A stretch of 64,000 bases of DNA from Mesorhizobium ciceri WSM4083 (GTDB lineage Bacteria; Pseudomonadota; Alphaproteobacteria; Rhizobiales; Rhizobiaceae): NCBI RefSeq assembly GCF_000519305.1, contig NZ_JAFG01000005.1, positions 252,018 to 316,017 on the forward strand. The letters run 5' to 3'. Numbering within the stretch: position 1 is the first letter of the stretch; each line of letters opens with the position of its first letter. The notes under the pieces are model-generated. The model was not told the DNA's origin and made no database searches. It was given only the letters and a program-made list of their open reading frames with translations. The position numbers were made by a program, and so were the translations under genes. Positions 10,520 through 20,374 of the stretch are shown here, in pieces.

Positions 10520-11570
10520 TGCCTCCCTCGCCCTGTTTGCGGGTCCTGGCGAGCTTGCGCAGCATGGCTATCTCCCGCATGGCTTCCGCCATCGGCTGTG
10601 CCGGATAGCCGCCCCAGATCTCGCCTGCAGGGACATTGCTCATAAATCCACTTCTGGCGGCAAGCTTGGCCCCTGTCCCAATGGTCAGGTGATCCGCAAG
10701 CCCGACGCCGCCGCCCATGGTGACATTGTCACCCACGACCACAGAACCCGAAATACCCGAAAGCCCGGCTATTATGCAATTGCGGCCGATGCGGACGTTA
10801 TGAGCGATCTGCACGAGATTGTCGATCTTGGTGCCTTGACCGATGATCGTATCGGACATGGCGCCGCGATCGACGGTGGTGTTGGAGCCGATCTCGACGT
10901 CGTCCTGAATAACGACACGGCCGATCTGCGGCACGCGTTCTGGACCCTTGGCCCCACCGACGAACCCAAAACCATCCTGGCCTATCCTTGCGCCGCCGTG
11001 AATGATGACCCGATTGCCGATCAAGGCATACTGGATGCTGGCGCCTGGACCGACATAGCCGTCGCGGCCGATCTGGCAGGATTGTCCGATGACCGCATTT
11101 GGAGCGATGACAGTACCGCTGCCGATAGAAGCACCTGGCCCGATAACCGCGCCGGCCTCGATGACGGCACCGGCTTCGACATGCGCGGTCGCATCGACAT
11201 GAGCGTGCGGCGAGACGCCGGTTTCACTGGTCATCGGCCCTGGTGTCGCCGCCCTCGGAAACAGCAGACGCCCGATCAGCGCGAAGGCCTGTTGCGGACG
11301 CGGATGAATGAGAACAGCAACGCTTGCCGGCGCCTTGCCGGCAAATTCCGCCGGGCACAGGACCGCGGCTGCCCGCAGCGACGGCATCAGCGCGGAATTA
11401 CGCTTGCCATCGACAAAGACGAGCGCATTCTCGCCGCCCTCGCTGGCCGGCGCGAGTGCTTCGATCGAAATATCGGAGTGGCCGGAATCGACGAGCACCG
11501 AGCCGGTCAGATTCGCGACTTCGCCCGCCGTATACCGGCGTGATGGCGCGAAGAACACCGGATCGGTCAT
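10512..11570 (-). CDS. lpxD: UDP-3-O-acylglucosamine N-acyltransferase
   Basis: Adds the second, N-linked 3-hydroxyacyl chain to UDP-3-O-acylglucosamine in lipid A synthesis. The 352-residue protein has an N-terminal uridine-binding domain, then a long left-handed beta-helix of hexapeptides ([20 protein letters not shown] and similar), with the catalytic histidine region [12 protein letters not shown], and a C-terminal helix ending [17 protein letters not shown]. It lies 75 bases downstream of bamA. The periplasmic chaperone gene skp, which is often between bamA and lpxD in proteobacteria, is absent here. Confidence 0.95.
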   Translation of the reverse strand: MTDPVFFAPSRRYTAGEVANLTGSVLVDSGHSDISIEALAPASEGGENALVFVDGKRNSALMPSLRAAAVLCPAEFAGKAPASVAVLIHPRPQQAFALIGRLLFPRAATPGPMTSETGVSPHAHVDATAHVEAGAVIEAGAVIGPGASIGSGTVIAPNAVIGQSCQIGRDGYVGPGASIQYALIGNRVIIHGGARIGQDGFGFVGGAKGPERVPQIGRVVIQDDVEIGSNTTVDRGAMSDTIIGQGTKIDNLVQIAHNVRIGRNCIIAGLSGISGSVVVGDNVTMGGGVGLADHLTIGTGAKLAARSGFMSNVPAGEIWGGYPAQPMAEAMREIAMLRKLARTRKQGEGGNG

Positions 11571-11645
11571 TCCAGAAGCTATATCCAGCTAGGTCGGAAC
11601 ATTTCTCCCGGACCCTGAAGACCCGGGAGCATCGTTGGCCGCCGA

Positions 11646-14012
11646 TCAGAAGCGGGTCGATATGCCGAAGTTGAATTCCTGCACGTCGTCGCGCGCTTCC
11701 TTCTTGACCGGGATCGCATAGTCGATACGGATCGGACCGAACGGCGACGCCCACATCAGGCCGACGCCGACCGAGGCACGCAGCTGCATGTCCGTTGACT
11801 CCTGAGCGACGCTTGTAACCTGGCTGCCATAGAGAGTGGCGGCGTCAGCAAACACAGCACCGCGAAGGCCGAAGCTTTCCGGAACGACAGGCAGCGGGAA
11901 CTGAGCCTCAGCAGAGGCATTGAAGTAGGTCGTGCCGCCGAGATGGTCACCCGTGAGCGGATCCACAGGCCCGATACCGCCATAGGCGAAGCCACGGATC
12001 ATCCGGTCCGTGCTCTGGAACTGATCGAAGATACGCAGGCCGTCACTGCCATAACCCTCGACATGACCGGCGCCGCCCGAAATAAGGCCGACAAGATCAA
12101 GCGACTCGGACAACGTCTGATAGACGCTGCCGCGTCCCGTGATCTTCACGAACTTGGCGTCACCGCCGAGACCGGCCACTTCGACGGTCGTGTTGGCATA
12201 GATACCCTCATGCGGGTTCTTCATGTCGTCGATGGTATTGTAGACAAGTCCCAGGCTGACCGACGATTTGATCCAGGGGCTCTGATCGATGCCATCAAGG
12301 ATTGCGGTTGAGATATTGCAAGGGCTGCCAGGAACATAAACCCCGCCGGTCAAGCAACCATCGTCAACTTCATATTTTTCCTGCGAGATGTTGTACGCCA
12401 ACTGAGTCGTGATGCTGTCGGTGATCGGCAGGCCGAAACGGATCGTCGCACCCGTGGTATCACTGTCGTAGTTGTTGTCGTACTCCCGCGTCGACTTATA
12501 GATGTCGAAGCCGGCGGCGATGCGCCGTCCAAGGAAATAAGGCTCTGTGAAGGACAGGCTGTAGTCGCGTGAATTCTTGCCGCCGCCCGCCGACACCTTG
12601 ATGAACTGGCCACGACCGAGGAAGTTGCGCTCGGTCACCGATCCTTCGACCGACGGACCGGCCGTGTCGCCACCGGTCGAATAACCAGCGCCCACCGAGA
12701 ACTCGCCGGTCGACTTCTCAACCACGTCGACCACCAGAACGACTTGGTCGGGCTGCGAGCCCGGCACGGTCGAGATGTCGACTTTCTCAAAGTAATTCAG
12801 GTTTTCCAGGCGCTTTTTCGCGCGCTGGATGAGCACCTGGTTGAAGGCATCGCCTTCGCTGACGTCGAACTCGCGGCGAATGACATAGTCACGCGTGCGA
12901 TCGTTGCCGCGGATCTCGATGCGCTCGATATAGGCCTTGGTGCCCTGATCGATCGTATAGACCACCGAAATGGTGTGGTTCTCGAAATTGCGGTCGCCGC
13001 GCGGCGTGACCTGCGCGAAGGCATAGCCGGAACCGGCCACCTTCTCGGTCAGCGCGATGATGGAATCCTCGACGTTCTTGGCGTTGTAGACGTCACCCTT
13101 GTGGGTCTCGATCACCGATTCCAGCGACTTACCGTCGACTTCAGGGATCGTGCTCTCGACGCTAACATCGCCGAACGTGTAGCGGTCGCCTTCCTGGACG
13201 GTGATGGTGACCGTGTACTTGTTCGTCGCGCTGTCGAGCTCGCCGACGGCGGACACGACCTGGAAGTCGGCATAGCCGTGATTGTAGTAGAAGCGGCGCA
13301 GCAGCTCCTGATCCGCGCGCAGCTTGTCGTCGTCATAGACGTCGTCGCGCAGGACGAAGGAAAGCCAGGATGAGCGCTTGGTGTTGATGATATCCGACAG
13401 GCGGCGGCTGGAATAGGCGCTGTTGCCGACGAAATTGATCGCCGTGATCTGCGTGCGATCGCCTTCGGCAATATTGAAGACAACATTCACGCGGTTGTCG
13501 CCAAGCTGCATGACCTGCGTGGTCACGGTCACATCGTCGCGACCAATGCGCCGGTAGGCAGCCTTGACCGATTCCACGTCGGCATCGAGCGTCGCCTGCG
13601 AGAACGTTCCGCGCGGCTTCAGCTGCACCGCCGCCGCAAGCGCATTGTCCTTGAGCTTCTTGTTATTCTGGAACAGCACCTGGTTGACAACCTGGTACTC
13701 GGCAACCTTGACCACCAGCGTCGAGCCGACCTGGTTGATCTGCACATCCGAAAACAGGCCGGTGCCGAACAGTGCCTTGACCGCACCGTCGATATCGGAA
13801 CTGGAGAAAGCCTTGCCCGGCTTGATGGTGATGTAATTGCGGATGGTCTCAGCGTCGATACGCTGGTTGCCGCTCACTTCGACTCTGCTGACGACAGCGG
13901 CTTCAGCCGCCGATGTGGCAACGAACTGCACTGAGAGCGCGCCTGGCACGACCATGGCCGCGGACAGGGTCACCGCGGACGCGGCGCTTAGAAACTTGGA
14001 TGCTGCCTTCAT
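11646..14012 (-). CDS. bamA: Outer-membrane beta-barrel assembly protein BamA
   Basis: A 788-residue Omp85 protein, the core of the machine that folds beta-barrels into the outer membrane. A signal peptide covers about the first 37 residues (ending around ATSAAEA). Five POTRA repeats follow to roughly residue 430 (for instance VVSRVEVSGNQRIDAETIRN at the start of the first), and the 16-strand barrel occupies the rest. The C-terminus FNFGISTRF ends in the phenylalanine expected of outer-membrane barrels. Barrel motifs such as MIRGFAYGGIGP correspond to the lid region containing the (V/I)RGF motif. It follows rseP by 217 bp, in the conserved proteobacterial order. Confidence 0.95.
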   Translation of the reverse strand: MKAASKFLSAASAVTLSAAMVVPGALSVQFVATSAAEAAVVSRVEVSGNQRIDAETIRNYITIKPGKAFSSSDIDGAVKALFGTGLFSDVQINQVGSTLVVKVAEYQVVNQVLFQNNKKLKDNALAAAVQLKPRGTFSQATLDADVESVKAAYRRIGRDDVTVTTQVMQLGDNRVNVVFNIAEGDRTQITAINFVGNSAYSSRRLSDIINTKRSSWLSFVLRDDVYDDDKLRADQELLRRFYYNHGYADFQVVSAVGELDSATNKYTVTITVQEGDRYTFGDVSVESTIPEVDGKSLESVIETHKGDVYNAKNVEDSIIALTEKVAGSGYAFAQVTPRGDRNFENHTISVVYTIDQGTKAYIERIEIRGNDRTRDYVIRREFDVSEGDAFNQVLIQRAKKRLENLNYFEKVDISTVPGSQPDQVVLVVDVVEKSTGEFSVGAGYSTGGDTAGPSVEGSVTERNFLGRGQFIKVSAGGGKNSRDYSLSFTEPYFLGRRIAAGFDIYKSTREYDNNYDSDTTGATIRFGLPITDSITTQLAYNISQEKYEVDDGCLTGGVYVPGSPCNISTAILDGIDQSPWIKSSVSLGLVYNTIDDMKNPHEGIYANTTVEVAGLGGDAKFVKITGRGSVYQTLSESLDLVGLISGGAGHVEGYGSDGLRIFDQFQSTDRMIRGFAYGGIGPVDPLTGDHLGGTTYFNASAEAQFPLPVVPESFGLRGAVFADAATLYGSQVTSVAQESTDMQLRASVGVGLMWASPFGPIRIDYAIPVKKEARDDVQEFNFGISTRF

Positions 14013-14022
14013 CGGGCTTAAT

Positions 14023-14054
14023 AACCTTTTCTCGTAGTCCCCACGGCGAGAAAA
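14023..14054 (-). promoter_or_regulatory. bamA leader hairpin next to the ribosome site
   Basis: The 217-bp gap between rseP and bamA is AT-rich and has no gene. Just before bamA, TTTTCTCG (14027-14034) and CGAGAAAA (14047-14054) can pair over a 12-base loop. Read along the bamA message, the 3' arm runs directly into AAAAGG, the only purine-rich ribosome site before the ATG at 14012, so the fold could cover part of it. The start-site spacing of about 12 bases is long. A regulatory role is inference. Confidence 0.35.
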
Positions 14055-14229
14055 CCGGACGTGCGGTAATTTCCCCTACCGTATTAACCGGATTTTCCCT
14101 ACACGCAAGGCTTCTGGTTAATTTGTATTTACTTAACCCTGCGGCGTGGCTTTCGCGTCACTCATATCCCCTTGCATGGTAAACGGCGTCTCAACATCGT
14201 CCATGCAGAAGCCAAATTTCTTCATGATT

Positions 14230-15372
14230 TCAGCACCCAAACAGATCGTTCCAAAAAACGAACCCCATGAAGCACAGCACCAGAAGCAACCCGGCCCGAT
14301 AGGCTAATTCCATCATCCGTTCCGACACCGGACGGCGAATGACAGCCTCCACCCCGTAGAACAAGAGGTGACCGCCGTCGAGGGGGGGAATCGGCAAAAG
14401 GTTCAGAATTCCGATGCCAACGGATAGCAGTGCAACCAGCTGCACCAGCCATTCGAATCCCAGTTTCGCAGCCCTGCCCGCCATGTCGGCGATCTTCACC
14501 GGGCCGCCCAGCTGACATTTGTCTTCGCGTCCGACAACAAAGCGCTGCAGGAACTGCCCGGTGCGCTGGATGACGTGACCGGTTTCCTCGACCGCCGCCG
14601 CGACCGCTCCGACCGGTGTGTAGGTGATGAGCCTCGGCTGGCCGAGTTCCTTGTTGTTGACGACACCGATCACGGCGACCTTGACCTTGTTGCCGAGCGC
14701 GTCCTCCTGTTCCATCAGCCGCGGCGCCGCGGTCACGGTGACCTCCTGGCCGTCGCGCAACATGACGAAGGTGATTGCGTCGTCGGCACGGCCCGAGACC
14801 AGGCGTTGGACGTCGCCAAAGGTTTCGACCTTGTTGCCGTCGACGCTGACGAATCGGTCGCCGGGAAGGATGCCGGCCTTCGCCGCCGGGCTGTCGGCGG
14901 TCACCTCGGCCACCATGGGCTCGGCGACATAGCGGCCATAGGCGGTGAACAGCACGGAAAAGACGACGATCGTCAGCAGGAAATTGAACAGCGGTCCGGC
15001 CACCACCGTTGCGGCGCGCTTCCAGATCGGCTGCGTGTGAAAGGCGACCTTGCGCTCTTCCTCGGTCAGCGTTTCAATTTCTTCCGACGTGGGCTGGCTC
15101 GATGTGGCGTTCATGTCGCCGACGAATTTGACATAGCCGCCAAGCGGTATCGCACACAGTTTCCAGCGCGTGCCGTGGCTGTCGTTGAAGCCGAAGAGTT
15201 CCGGGCCGAAGCCTATCGAGAAGGCCCTGACGCCGATGCCGCACCAGCGCCCGACAAGGTAATGGCCCATTTCGTGGACGAACACGACCACGGTCAGCAC
15301 GAAGAGGAATGGCACCAGCGTGCCGAGGACAAAGCCTTCTGTGCTGAAAAGCGCGTGAAGAATCTCGTTCAA
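14230..15372 (-). CDS. rseP: RIP metalloprotease RseP (site-2 protease family)
   Basis: An inner-membrane zinc protease that cuts single-pass membrane proteins such as anti-sigma factors. The zinc motif HEMGH is at residues 33-37 in the first helix, a PDZ domain lies near residues 125-205, and the second active-site segment NLLPIPPLDGGHLLFYG is near the C-terminus. The gene appears to start with TTG at 15372: GAGGG lies six bases upstream and the protein N-terminus matches family length. It lies between cdsA and bamA as in most proteobacteria, but dxr, often a neighbour, is not here. Confidence 0.93.
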   Translation of the reverse strand: MNEILHALFSTEGFVLGTLVPFLFVLTVVVFVHEMGHYLVGRWCGIGVRAFSIGFGPELFGFNDSHGTRWKLCAIPLGGYVKFVGDMNATSSQPTSEEIETLTEEERKVAFHTQPIWKRAATVVAGPLFNFLLTIVVFSVLFTAYGRYVAEPMVAEVTADSPAAKAGILPGDRFVSVDGNKVETFGDVQRLVSGRADDAITFVMLRDGQEVTVTAAPRLMEQEDALGNKVKVAVIGVVNNKELGQPRLITYTPVGAVAAAVEETGHVIQRTGQFLQRFVVGREDKCQLGGPVKIADMAGRAAKLGFEWLVQLVALLSVGIGILNLLPIPPLDGGHLLFYGVEAVIRRPVSERMMELAYRAGLLLVLCFMGFVFWNDLFGC

Positions 15373-15476
15373 GACAAACCCTCAAATTCTTCCACGGCGC
15401 ACACTGCGCCGCGACTGTGACACCAATCCGGGCGAATCCAAGGCGCACCGCGCAAAGGACCCTGAAATGACACCAC

Positions 15477-16292
15477 TCAAACGGGAAACAGACCCTGCGC
15501 CGGATGATCGGCGTTCGCCGAAATCCAGCCGATGACGTATAGGGCGAATGCCGCTGCGACAAGCCCATCGACGCGATCCATGACGCCGCCATGGCCCGGT
15601 ATGAGCGCACCTGAGTCCTTGCGGCCATGGCGGCGCTTGACCCAGGATTCAAACAGGTCGCCCGCCTGCGAGACAATCGACAGCACGAGCGCCACCAGGC
15701 CGAGCAATGCCAGATTGCCGACACCGGCAGCTACGGCGAGGACCAGCCCGGCGACGACGCCGCCGAGCGCGCCGCCGAGCGCGCCGCTGCGCGTCTTGCC
15801 GGGCGAGATAGAGGGCGCCAGTTTCGGCCCCCCAACGGCACGGCCAACGAAATAAGCAAGGATATCGGTGGCCCAGACGACCGCGAACAGGAACAGGATG
15901 GCAATGAGGCCTGAATGATCGCCATCGCGCAGCAAGGCGAGCGACAGGCCTGAAACCGCGGCATAGGCAAGGCCGCTCGCATCCCATTGTCCGGTCTTGC
16001 GAACCGAGGCGGCTATCGCCGTTGCGGCAACAATGGCCGCCACAAGCGGCAGCAGCCAGGAGGCGGCCAGACCGCCAATCAAGGCGCCAATGAAGACAAC
16101 CAGCAGTGCTTCCGGCAGAAAACCAAGGCCCGTTGCCCCGGTCGGGCGCGACATGCGGGTCCATTCATAGAAGATCGCCGCCGATATTACGGCGCACAGC
16201 AGCCGGAACGGCAGACCGCCGATCCAGGTCAAGCCGAGAGTGATGATGGCGAGCACGATCGCCGAAACGATACGCAGTTGAAGATTGCTCAT
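15477..16292 (-). CDS. cdsA: Phosphatidate cytidylyltransferase
   Basis: A polytopic membrane enzyme that makes CDP-diacylglycerol from phosphatidate and CTP, the branch point of phospholipid synthesis. The CDS signature is clear near the C-terminus: [20 protein letters not shown] followed by GVMDRVDG. Around seven hydrophobic helices precede it. Length 271 residues is normal. The start codon overlaps the uppS stop as ATGA, so the two are coupled. Confidence 0.95.
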   Translation of the reverse strand: MSNLQLRIVSAIVLAIITLGLTWIGGLPFRLLCAVISAAIFYEWTRMSRPTGATGLGFLPEALLVVFIGALIGGLAASWLLPLVAAIVAATAIAASVRKTGQWDASGLAYAAVSGLSLALLRDGDHSGLIAILFLFAVVWATDILAYFVGRAVGGPKLAPSISPGKTRSGALGGALGGVVAGLVLAVAAGVGNLALLGLVALVLSIVSQAGDLFESWVKRRHGRKDSGALIPGHGGVMDRVDGLVAAAFALYVIGWISANADHPAQGLFPV

Positions 16293-17023
16293 CCCGCGGC
16301 CGGTCGCGAAGCGACGTCCTGGCCTCCAAGTCCGCCGAAACGGCGTTCGCGGCCGGCAAACTCACGCAAGGCCTCCGCAAGGTGCTCGCGGCTGAAGTCG
16401 GGCCAGTAGCAAGGCAGGAAGACGAGTTCGCTATAGGCGGCTTGCCACAGAAGGAAATTCGACAATCGAAGCTCGCCGCTGGTGCGGATGACCAGTTCCG
16501 GGTCGGGAATGCCTTGCGTATCAAGCGCACCGGCAAAGCTTTCGGCTGATATCGCCTCGGCGTCGAGTTCGCCACGCGCCACGGCCGCCGCAAGCTTTTG
16601 TGCCGTGCGAACGATTTCGTCTCGTCCGCCATAGTTGAAGGCGATCACCAGCGTCAGCGATTCGTTTGCGGCCGTCAGCGTTTCGGCCTCGTCGAGCAGT
16701 CCCCTGATATCAGGCTGCAGCCCTGCCCGGTCACCGATGATTCTAACCCGCACACCGCTCTGGTGCAGTTCGGCAAGGTCACGGCGGATGAACATTTTCA
16801 AGAGGCCCATCAGGTCGCTGACCTCGGACTTCGGCCGCGACCAGTTCTCCGATGAGAACGCATAGACGGTCAGGTAGGAGATGCCGAGCCCAGGTGCCGC
16901 GCGCACCGTCTTGCGCAGCGCCTCGACACCGGCACGGTGGCCCGCAAGGCGGGGCATGCCGCGCGCCTTGGCCCAGCGTCCGTTTCCGTCCATGATGATC
17001 GCGACATGCGCGGGCGTTGCCAT
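16289..17023 (-). CDS. uppS: Isoprenyl transferase (undecaprenyl diphosphate synthase)
   Basis: A cis-prenyltransferase of 244 residues that extends farnesyl diphosphate to the C55 carrier used for peptidoglycan and O-antigen. The N-terminal [20 protein letters not shown] motif carries catalytic Asp12, and [15 protein letters not shown] and the C-terminal [15 protein letters not shown] motifs match the family. It overlaps cdsA by four bases and follows frr at 34 bp. Confidence 0.95.
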   Translation of the reverse strand: MATPAHVAIIMDGNGRWAKARGMPRLAGHRAGVEALRKTVRAAPGLGISYLTVYAFSSENWSRPKSEVSDLMGLLKMFIRRDLAELHQSGVRVRIIGDRAGLQPDIRGLLDEAETLTAANESLTLVIAFNYGGRDEIVRTAQKLAAAVARGELDAEAISAESFAGALDTQGIPDPELVIRTSGELRLSNFLLWQAAYSELVFLPCYWPDFSREHLAEALREFAGRERRFGGLGGQDVASRPAAG

Positions 17024-17057
17024 GTTCTCGCTTTCGGGTCAGCCGGCGGCCAAGACC

Positions 17058-17612
17058 CTAAACCTGCATGATTTCAGCTTCCTTATCGGAAAGCAGGTGG
17101 TCGATGGTGCTGATCGTCTCGTCGGTAAGTTTCTGGACCTGGTCCGAGCGCTTGCGCTGATCGTCTTCGCTGATGTCGCCGTCCTTCTCCGCCTTCTTCA
17201 GGAAGTCCATGCCGTCGCGGCGCACATGGCGCGCGGCGACACGGGCGTTCTCGGCGTAGGTGTGCGAGATCTTGACCAATTCCTTGCGGCGCTGTTCGTT
17301 AAGTTCGGGAAGTGGAATCCTGAGGTTGGTGCCGTCTACGATCGGGTTGAATCCCAAATTGGATTCGCGGATCGCGCGGTCGACCGCGCCAACCATCGAC
17401 TTGTCCCATACGGATACCGAGATCATGCGCGGCTCCGGCACCGAGACGTTGGCGACCTGATTGATCGGCATGGTGGTGCCGTAGGCCTGCACCTGGATCG
17501 CATCGAGCAGATTGCTGGAGGCGCGACCGGTCCGCAGCGAGGCCAGATCATGCTTGAACGCGGCAATAGCCCCATCCATGCGCCGCTTGAGATCGTCGTA
17601 CTCACCGCTCAT
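17058..17612 (-). CDS. frr: Ribosome recycling factor
   Basis: A 184-residue two-domain protein that splits post-termination ribosomes together with [22 protein letters not shown] and the C-terminal [17 protein letters not shown] are characteristic. A strong ribosome site (AGGAGA) precedes the ATG. It lies between pyrH and uppS as usual. Confidence 0.96.
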   Translation of the reverse strand: MSGEYDDLKRRMDGAIAAFKHDLASLRTGRASSNLLDAIQVQAYGTTMPINQVANVSVPEPRMISVSVWDKSMVGAVDRAIRESNLGFNPIVDGTNLRIPLPELNEQRRKELVKISHTYAENARVAARHVRRDGMDFLKKAEKDGDISEDDQRKRSDQVQKLTDETISTIDHLLSDKEAEIMQV

Positions 17613-17711
17613 CTTTGTCTCCTCGACCCGTCTAATGCGGGTTCACTGCCTCGGGGCCGTCTTCGAATCGGGCTTTCGAAACCCGGCATCCTTTTCGGGT
17701 CAGGCCGCCGA

Positions 17712-18434
17712 TCAATCGTCCGCGACGACCGTGCAACGGCCGCCGCCCCTCAGAATATCGCCGAAGCCACCTTTTTCGTGGATCGAATAGACGATTATCG
17801 GAATGTTGTTTTCGCGCGCAAGTGCAATCGCAGCAGTATCCATGATGGAAAGGCCGCGATTTATGACTTCGCCATGGCTGATGCGCTCGAAACGCGTCGC
17901 ATTCGGGTCCTTCTTCGGGTCCGCCGAATAGACGCCGTCGACCTGAGTGCCCTTGAACAGCGCGTCGGCGCCGATTTCAGCGGCGCGAAGGGCTGCGGCC
18001 GAATCAGTGGTGAAGAATGGATTGCCGGTACCGCCGGCAAAGATCACCACCTTGCCCTGGTTCATGTAGGCGGTCGCCTGGCGCTGCGAAAAGCTCTCGC
18101 ACAGTTCGGGCATGGCGATCGCCGAAAGCACCACGGCGTCGACGCCGATCTTGTTCAACGACGTGCGCAGCGCCAACGAATTGATCACCGTGGCAAGCAT
18201 GCCCATGTGGTCGCCGGTGACACGGTCGCCGCCCTTGGAGGCAACGGCCACGCCGCGAAAAATGTTGCCGCCGCCGATGACAACGCCGACCTCGATGCCC
18301 AATGCGCGCGCCTCGGCGATGTCGCCGGCGATGCGATCCACCACTGAAACGTCGATGCCGAAATGCTGCTCGCCCATCAATGCTTCGCCCGACGCTTTCA
18401 GCAAGACACGTCGGTAGAGGGGCTTCACCGTCAT
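17712..18434 (-). CDS. pyrH: UMP kinase
   Basis: A hexameric amino-acid-kinase-fold enzyme of 240 residues that phosphorylates UMP to UDP. The N-terminal RRVLLKASGEALMGEQ and VGVVIGGGNIFRG form the nucleotide-binding site, and GTGNPFFTTDSAAALRAAEI is a family hallmark. It lies 99 bp before frr. Its usual upstream partner tsf is separated from it by a 3-kb insert carrying three genes. Confidence 0.96.
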   Translation of the reverse strand: MTVKPLYRRVLLKASGEALMGEQHFGIDVSVVDRIAGDIAEARALGIEVGVVIGGGNIFRGVAVASKGGDRVTGDHMGMLATVINSLALRTSLNKIGVDAVVLSAIAMPELCESFSQRQATAYMNQGKVVIFAGGTGNPFFTTDSAAALRAAEIGADALFKGTQVDGVYSADPKKDPNATRFERISHGEVINRGLSIMDTAAIALARENNIPIIVYSIHEKGGFGDILRGGGRCTVVADD

Positions 18435-18523
18435 CTGGGCCTCGTCATTTTGCGTGTGGCGCGTTCCAAGTGGCTCCCCTCGCGCAGGTGCCGCCTCGAA
18501 ACAATGGCGTTCCGATACACGAA

Positions 18524-18570
18524 GGGCGCCGCGATGTCACGCGGCGCCCAAACGGCAAATTCGCCGGTTT
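18524..18570 (-). terminator. Double hairpin after the aldo/keto reductase gene
   Basis: A perfect 10-bp GC stem (18524-18533 with 18540-18549, six-base loop) lies next to a second, imperfect stem (AAACGGC...GCCGGTTT, 18550-18570). Both sit just past the stop of the leftward aldo/keto reductase gene and before pyrH. The second hairpin has an A/T-rich flank. They probably end transcription of the inserted gene so that pyrH is expressed on its own. Confidence 0.5.
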
Positions 18571-18583
18571 CCTGTCCCATCAA

Positions 18584-19699
18584 TCAATTGGTGGACACGC
18601 TGGCCGACTCTCCTTCGACGAGCACCGGTGACGCGTAGCTGGAGGGCTTGTCGCCGGTTGTCGCGCCGCCGGTAACGCGCGCCTGTATCTGCGAGCCGAA
18701 ATAGGAATAGGGAAACGGCGCTGGAGTTCTGCTGGCTCTCTCCAGCCGGTAGCGATGCGCTTTCGGAATCTCGAAATCCAGCGCGCCAAGATTGTCATGC
18801 ATTTGGCTGAGCGTCGTCGCACCGAGGATGACGGTTGCGATCCCCGGCTGCGTCGCCACCCAGTTGAGCGCGACCTGAGGCATGCTGCGGCCGATCTCGG
18901 ATGCGACCTTCTCGAGTTCGGCCACGATAGCCCAGTTGCGTTGCGTGAACTTTTGGAAACCTGGATGCGTCGAGTTGCGAAATCCGTCGAGCCGGCCCGC
19001 GTTTCCGGCCTGAGCAGGCCGATACTTGCCGCTCAGCAGTCCGCTAGCCAGCGGGCTCCACACCATGATGCCGGCGCCATGGCGCGTGCCGAATGGCACG
19101 AACTCATTCTCGATCGCGCGTTCGGCCAACGAATATTCGAGCTGCAGCGCCGAAACCGGCTCATATCCGCGGAATTCGGCGATCGCCTGTGCGCGGCCCG
19201 CATACCAGGCGGGCACATCGGACAGGCCGACATGGCGCACCTTGCCCATCCGAACCAGGTCGTCCAGCGTGCGCATGACCTCTTCAGCCGGGGTCAGCTT
19301 GTCCCAGACATGCATGAGATAAAGATCGATATAGTCGGTGCCCAACCGCTTCAGTGAAGCATCGATGGCCCGCATGATGTTCTTGCGGCCATTGCCGCCG
19401 GCATTCGGATTGCCGGGCTGCGTGTTCATGGTGAATTTGCTGGCGATCACCGCCGTGTCGCGAAGCCCGCGCTCGGCGATGAATTCACCAAGCCAGGCTT
19501 CGGCCGTGCCGTCTGTGTAGAGATCCGCCGTGTCGAACAAATTGCCGCCCGCCTCGACATAGGCGTCGAAAATCGCCCGCGCCGTGTCCCTGTCCGCTCC
19601 CCAGCCCCATTCCTTGCCGAAAGTCATCGTGCCCAGCGCCAGCCGGCTGACCCTGAGGCCGCTGTTGCCAAGAGTGTAGTAGGTCATGGTCATGGTCAT
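18584..19699 (-). CDS. Aldo/keto reductase
   Basis: A 371-residue NADPH-dependent oxidoreductase with the (beta/alpha)8 fold. The catalytic tetrad can be placed: Asp and Tyr in NLFDTADLYTDG, Lys in VIASKFTM and His in LYLMHVWD. The cofactor site is suggested by WSPLASGLLSGKYRP. It resembles the YajO/PdxI-like or general stress-protein-69-like group that acts on small aldehydes; the substrate cannot be read from sequence. It lies 31 bp after an exported NTF2-like gene on the same strand and opposite a divergent LysR regulator. It interrupts the usual tsf-pyrH neighbourhood. Confidence 0.88.
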   Translation of the reverse strand: MTMTMTYYTLGNSGLRVSRLALGTMTFGKEWGWGADRDTARAIFDAYVEAGGNLFDTADLYTDGTAEAWLGEFIAERGLRDTAVIASKFTMNTQPGNPNAGGNGRKNIMRAIDASLKRLGTDYIDLYLMHVWDKLTPAEEVMRTLDDLVRMGKVRHVGLSDVPAWYAGRAQAIAEFRGYEPVSALQLEYSLAERAIENEFVPFGTRHGAGIMVWSPLASGLLSGKYRPAQAGNAGRLDGFRNSTHPGFQKFTQRNWAIVAELEKVASEIGRSMPQVALNWVATQPGIATVILGATTLSQMHDNLGALDFEIPKAHRYRLERASRTPAPFPYSYFGSQIQARVTGGATTGDKPSSYASPVLVEGESASVSTN

Positions 19700-19730
19700 A
19701 ATCGTCTTCCAATGCTCGGTACCCCGCGCG

Positions 19731-20258
19731 TCACTGGCCCGGAGTGTTCTTGACCCAGGGATTGCCGCGCTCGTGTGTCATGTGGAACGTGAAGCCATCG
19801 ACCTTCCAGCCATCCGCGAAACGCGTCAGGTGATGCACATAGGTGCCCCAGACCTCCCAGAGCGGGTCGCCATTTCCTTCCATCCGGTTCCAGGCATAGC
19901 CGTTCGACAGGACCGTCGCCGTGTCCGCGTCGAGAACGACCTGGTGATTGGTGCGCAGATGCAGGCTTGTCTTGCTGCCCTTGAGGTTGGCCGCCCAGGC
20001 GCCGATCAGATCGTCGGAGGCGATGTTGGCCGCCGGCTGTCCTGAGAGACTGCTGAAGTCGGCAGTGACCCGATCCGCGAAATAGCTGCGTGCAAGTTTC
20101 CAGTCCTGGGCGTCGACGGCCCGGTCGATGGCATCGGCAATGCGAATGACCGCGCGTTCGTCTGCGAGGGCCTGCCAGTCGGATGGTTCCGCCCCGCCGG
20201 CGCCCATCGGCGCCAACGCCATGCCTGCCGCGAAAGTTACCTGTCTTAACGCATTCAT
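19731..20258 (-). CDS. Exported NTF2/SnoaL-like protein
   Basis: A 175-residue protein with an N-terminal signal peptide (MNALRQVTFAAGMALAPMGA, ending near GGA) and a single cone-shaped NTF2-like domain. Features of the domain are the helix RIADAIDRAVDAQDWKLARSYF, FADRVTADFSSLSG, and the strand region NGYAWNRMEGNGDPLWEVWG TYVHHL. Related domains are ketosteroid isomerases, dehydratases or ligand binders; the role here is unknown. The ATG at 20258 has GGAGACGAG upstream. It probably forms an operon with the downstream aldo/keto reductase and may be controlled by the divergent LysR protein. Confidence 0.75.
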   Translation of the reverse strand: MNALRQVTFAAGMALAPMGAGGAEPSDWQALADERAVIRIADAIDRAVDAQDWKLARSYFADRVTADFSSLSGQPAANIASDDLIGAWAANLKGSKTSLHLRTNHQVVLDADTATVLSNGYAWNRMEGNGDPLWEVWGTYVHHLTRFADGWKVDGFTFHMTHERGNPWVKNTPGQ

Positions 20259-20336
20259 GTCTCGTCTCCTCGATGCGATCGGCCGATCGCCGATGTGTTG
20301 GCGACAATGTGGACCGCAGCCTTGGCATCGATAAGA

Positions 20337-20351
20337 TTGCATTGTTCGCAA
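20337..20351. promoter_or_regulatory. Candidate LysR operator
   Basis: Between the divergent NTF2-like and LysR genes lies TTGC-N7-GCAA, an interrupted palindrome that contains the T-N11-A core recognised by LysR-type regulators. A perfect 10-bp palindrome ATTCATGAAT (20367-20376) follows and runs into the LysR start codon. The position suits control of both genes. Confidence 0.45.
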
Positions 20352-20374
20352 AGACCATGCGATATCATTCATGA

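Noticed and set aside
10473..11543. 356-codon open frame opposite lpxD
   Set aside because: Shadow of the lpxD hexapeptide repeats; the apparent repeats come from the opposite strand.
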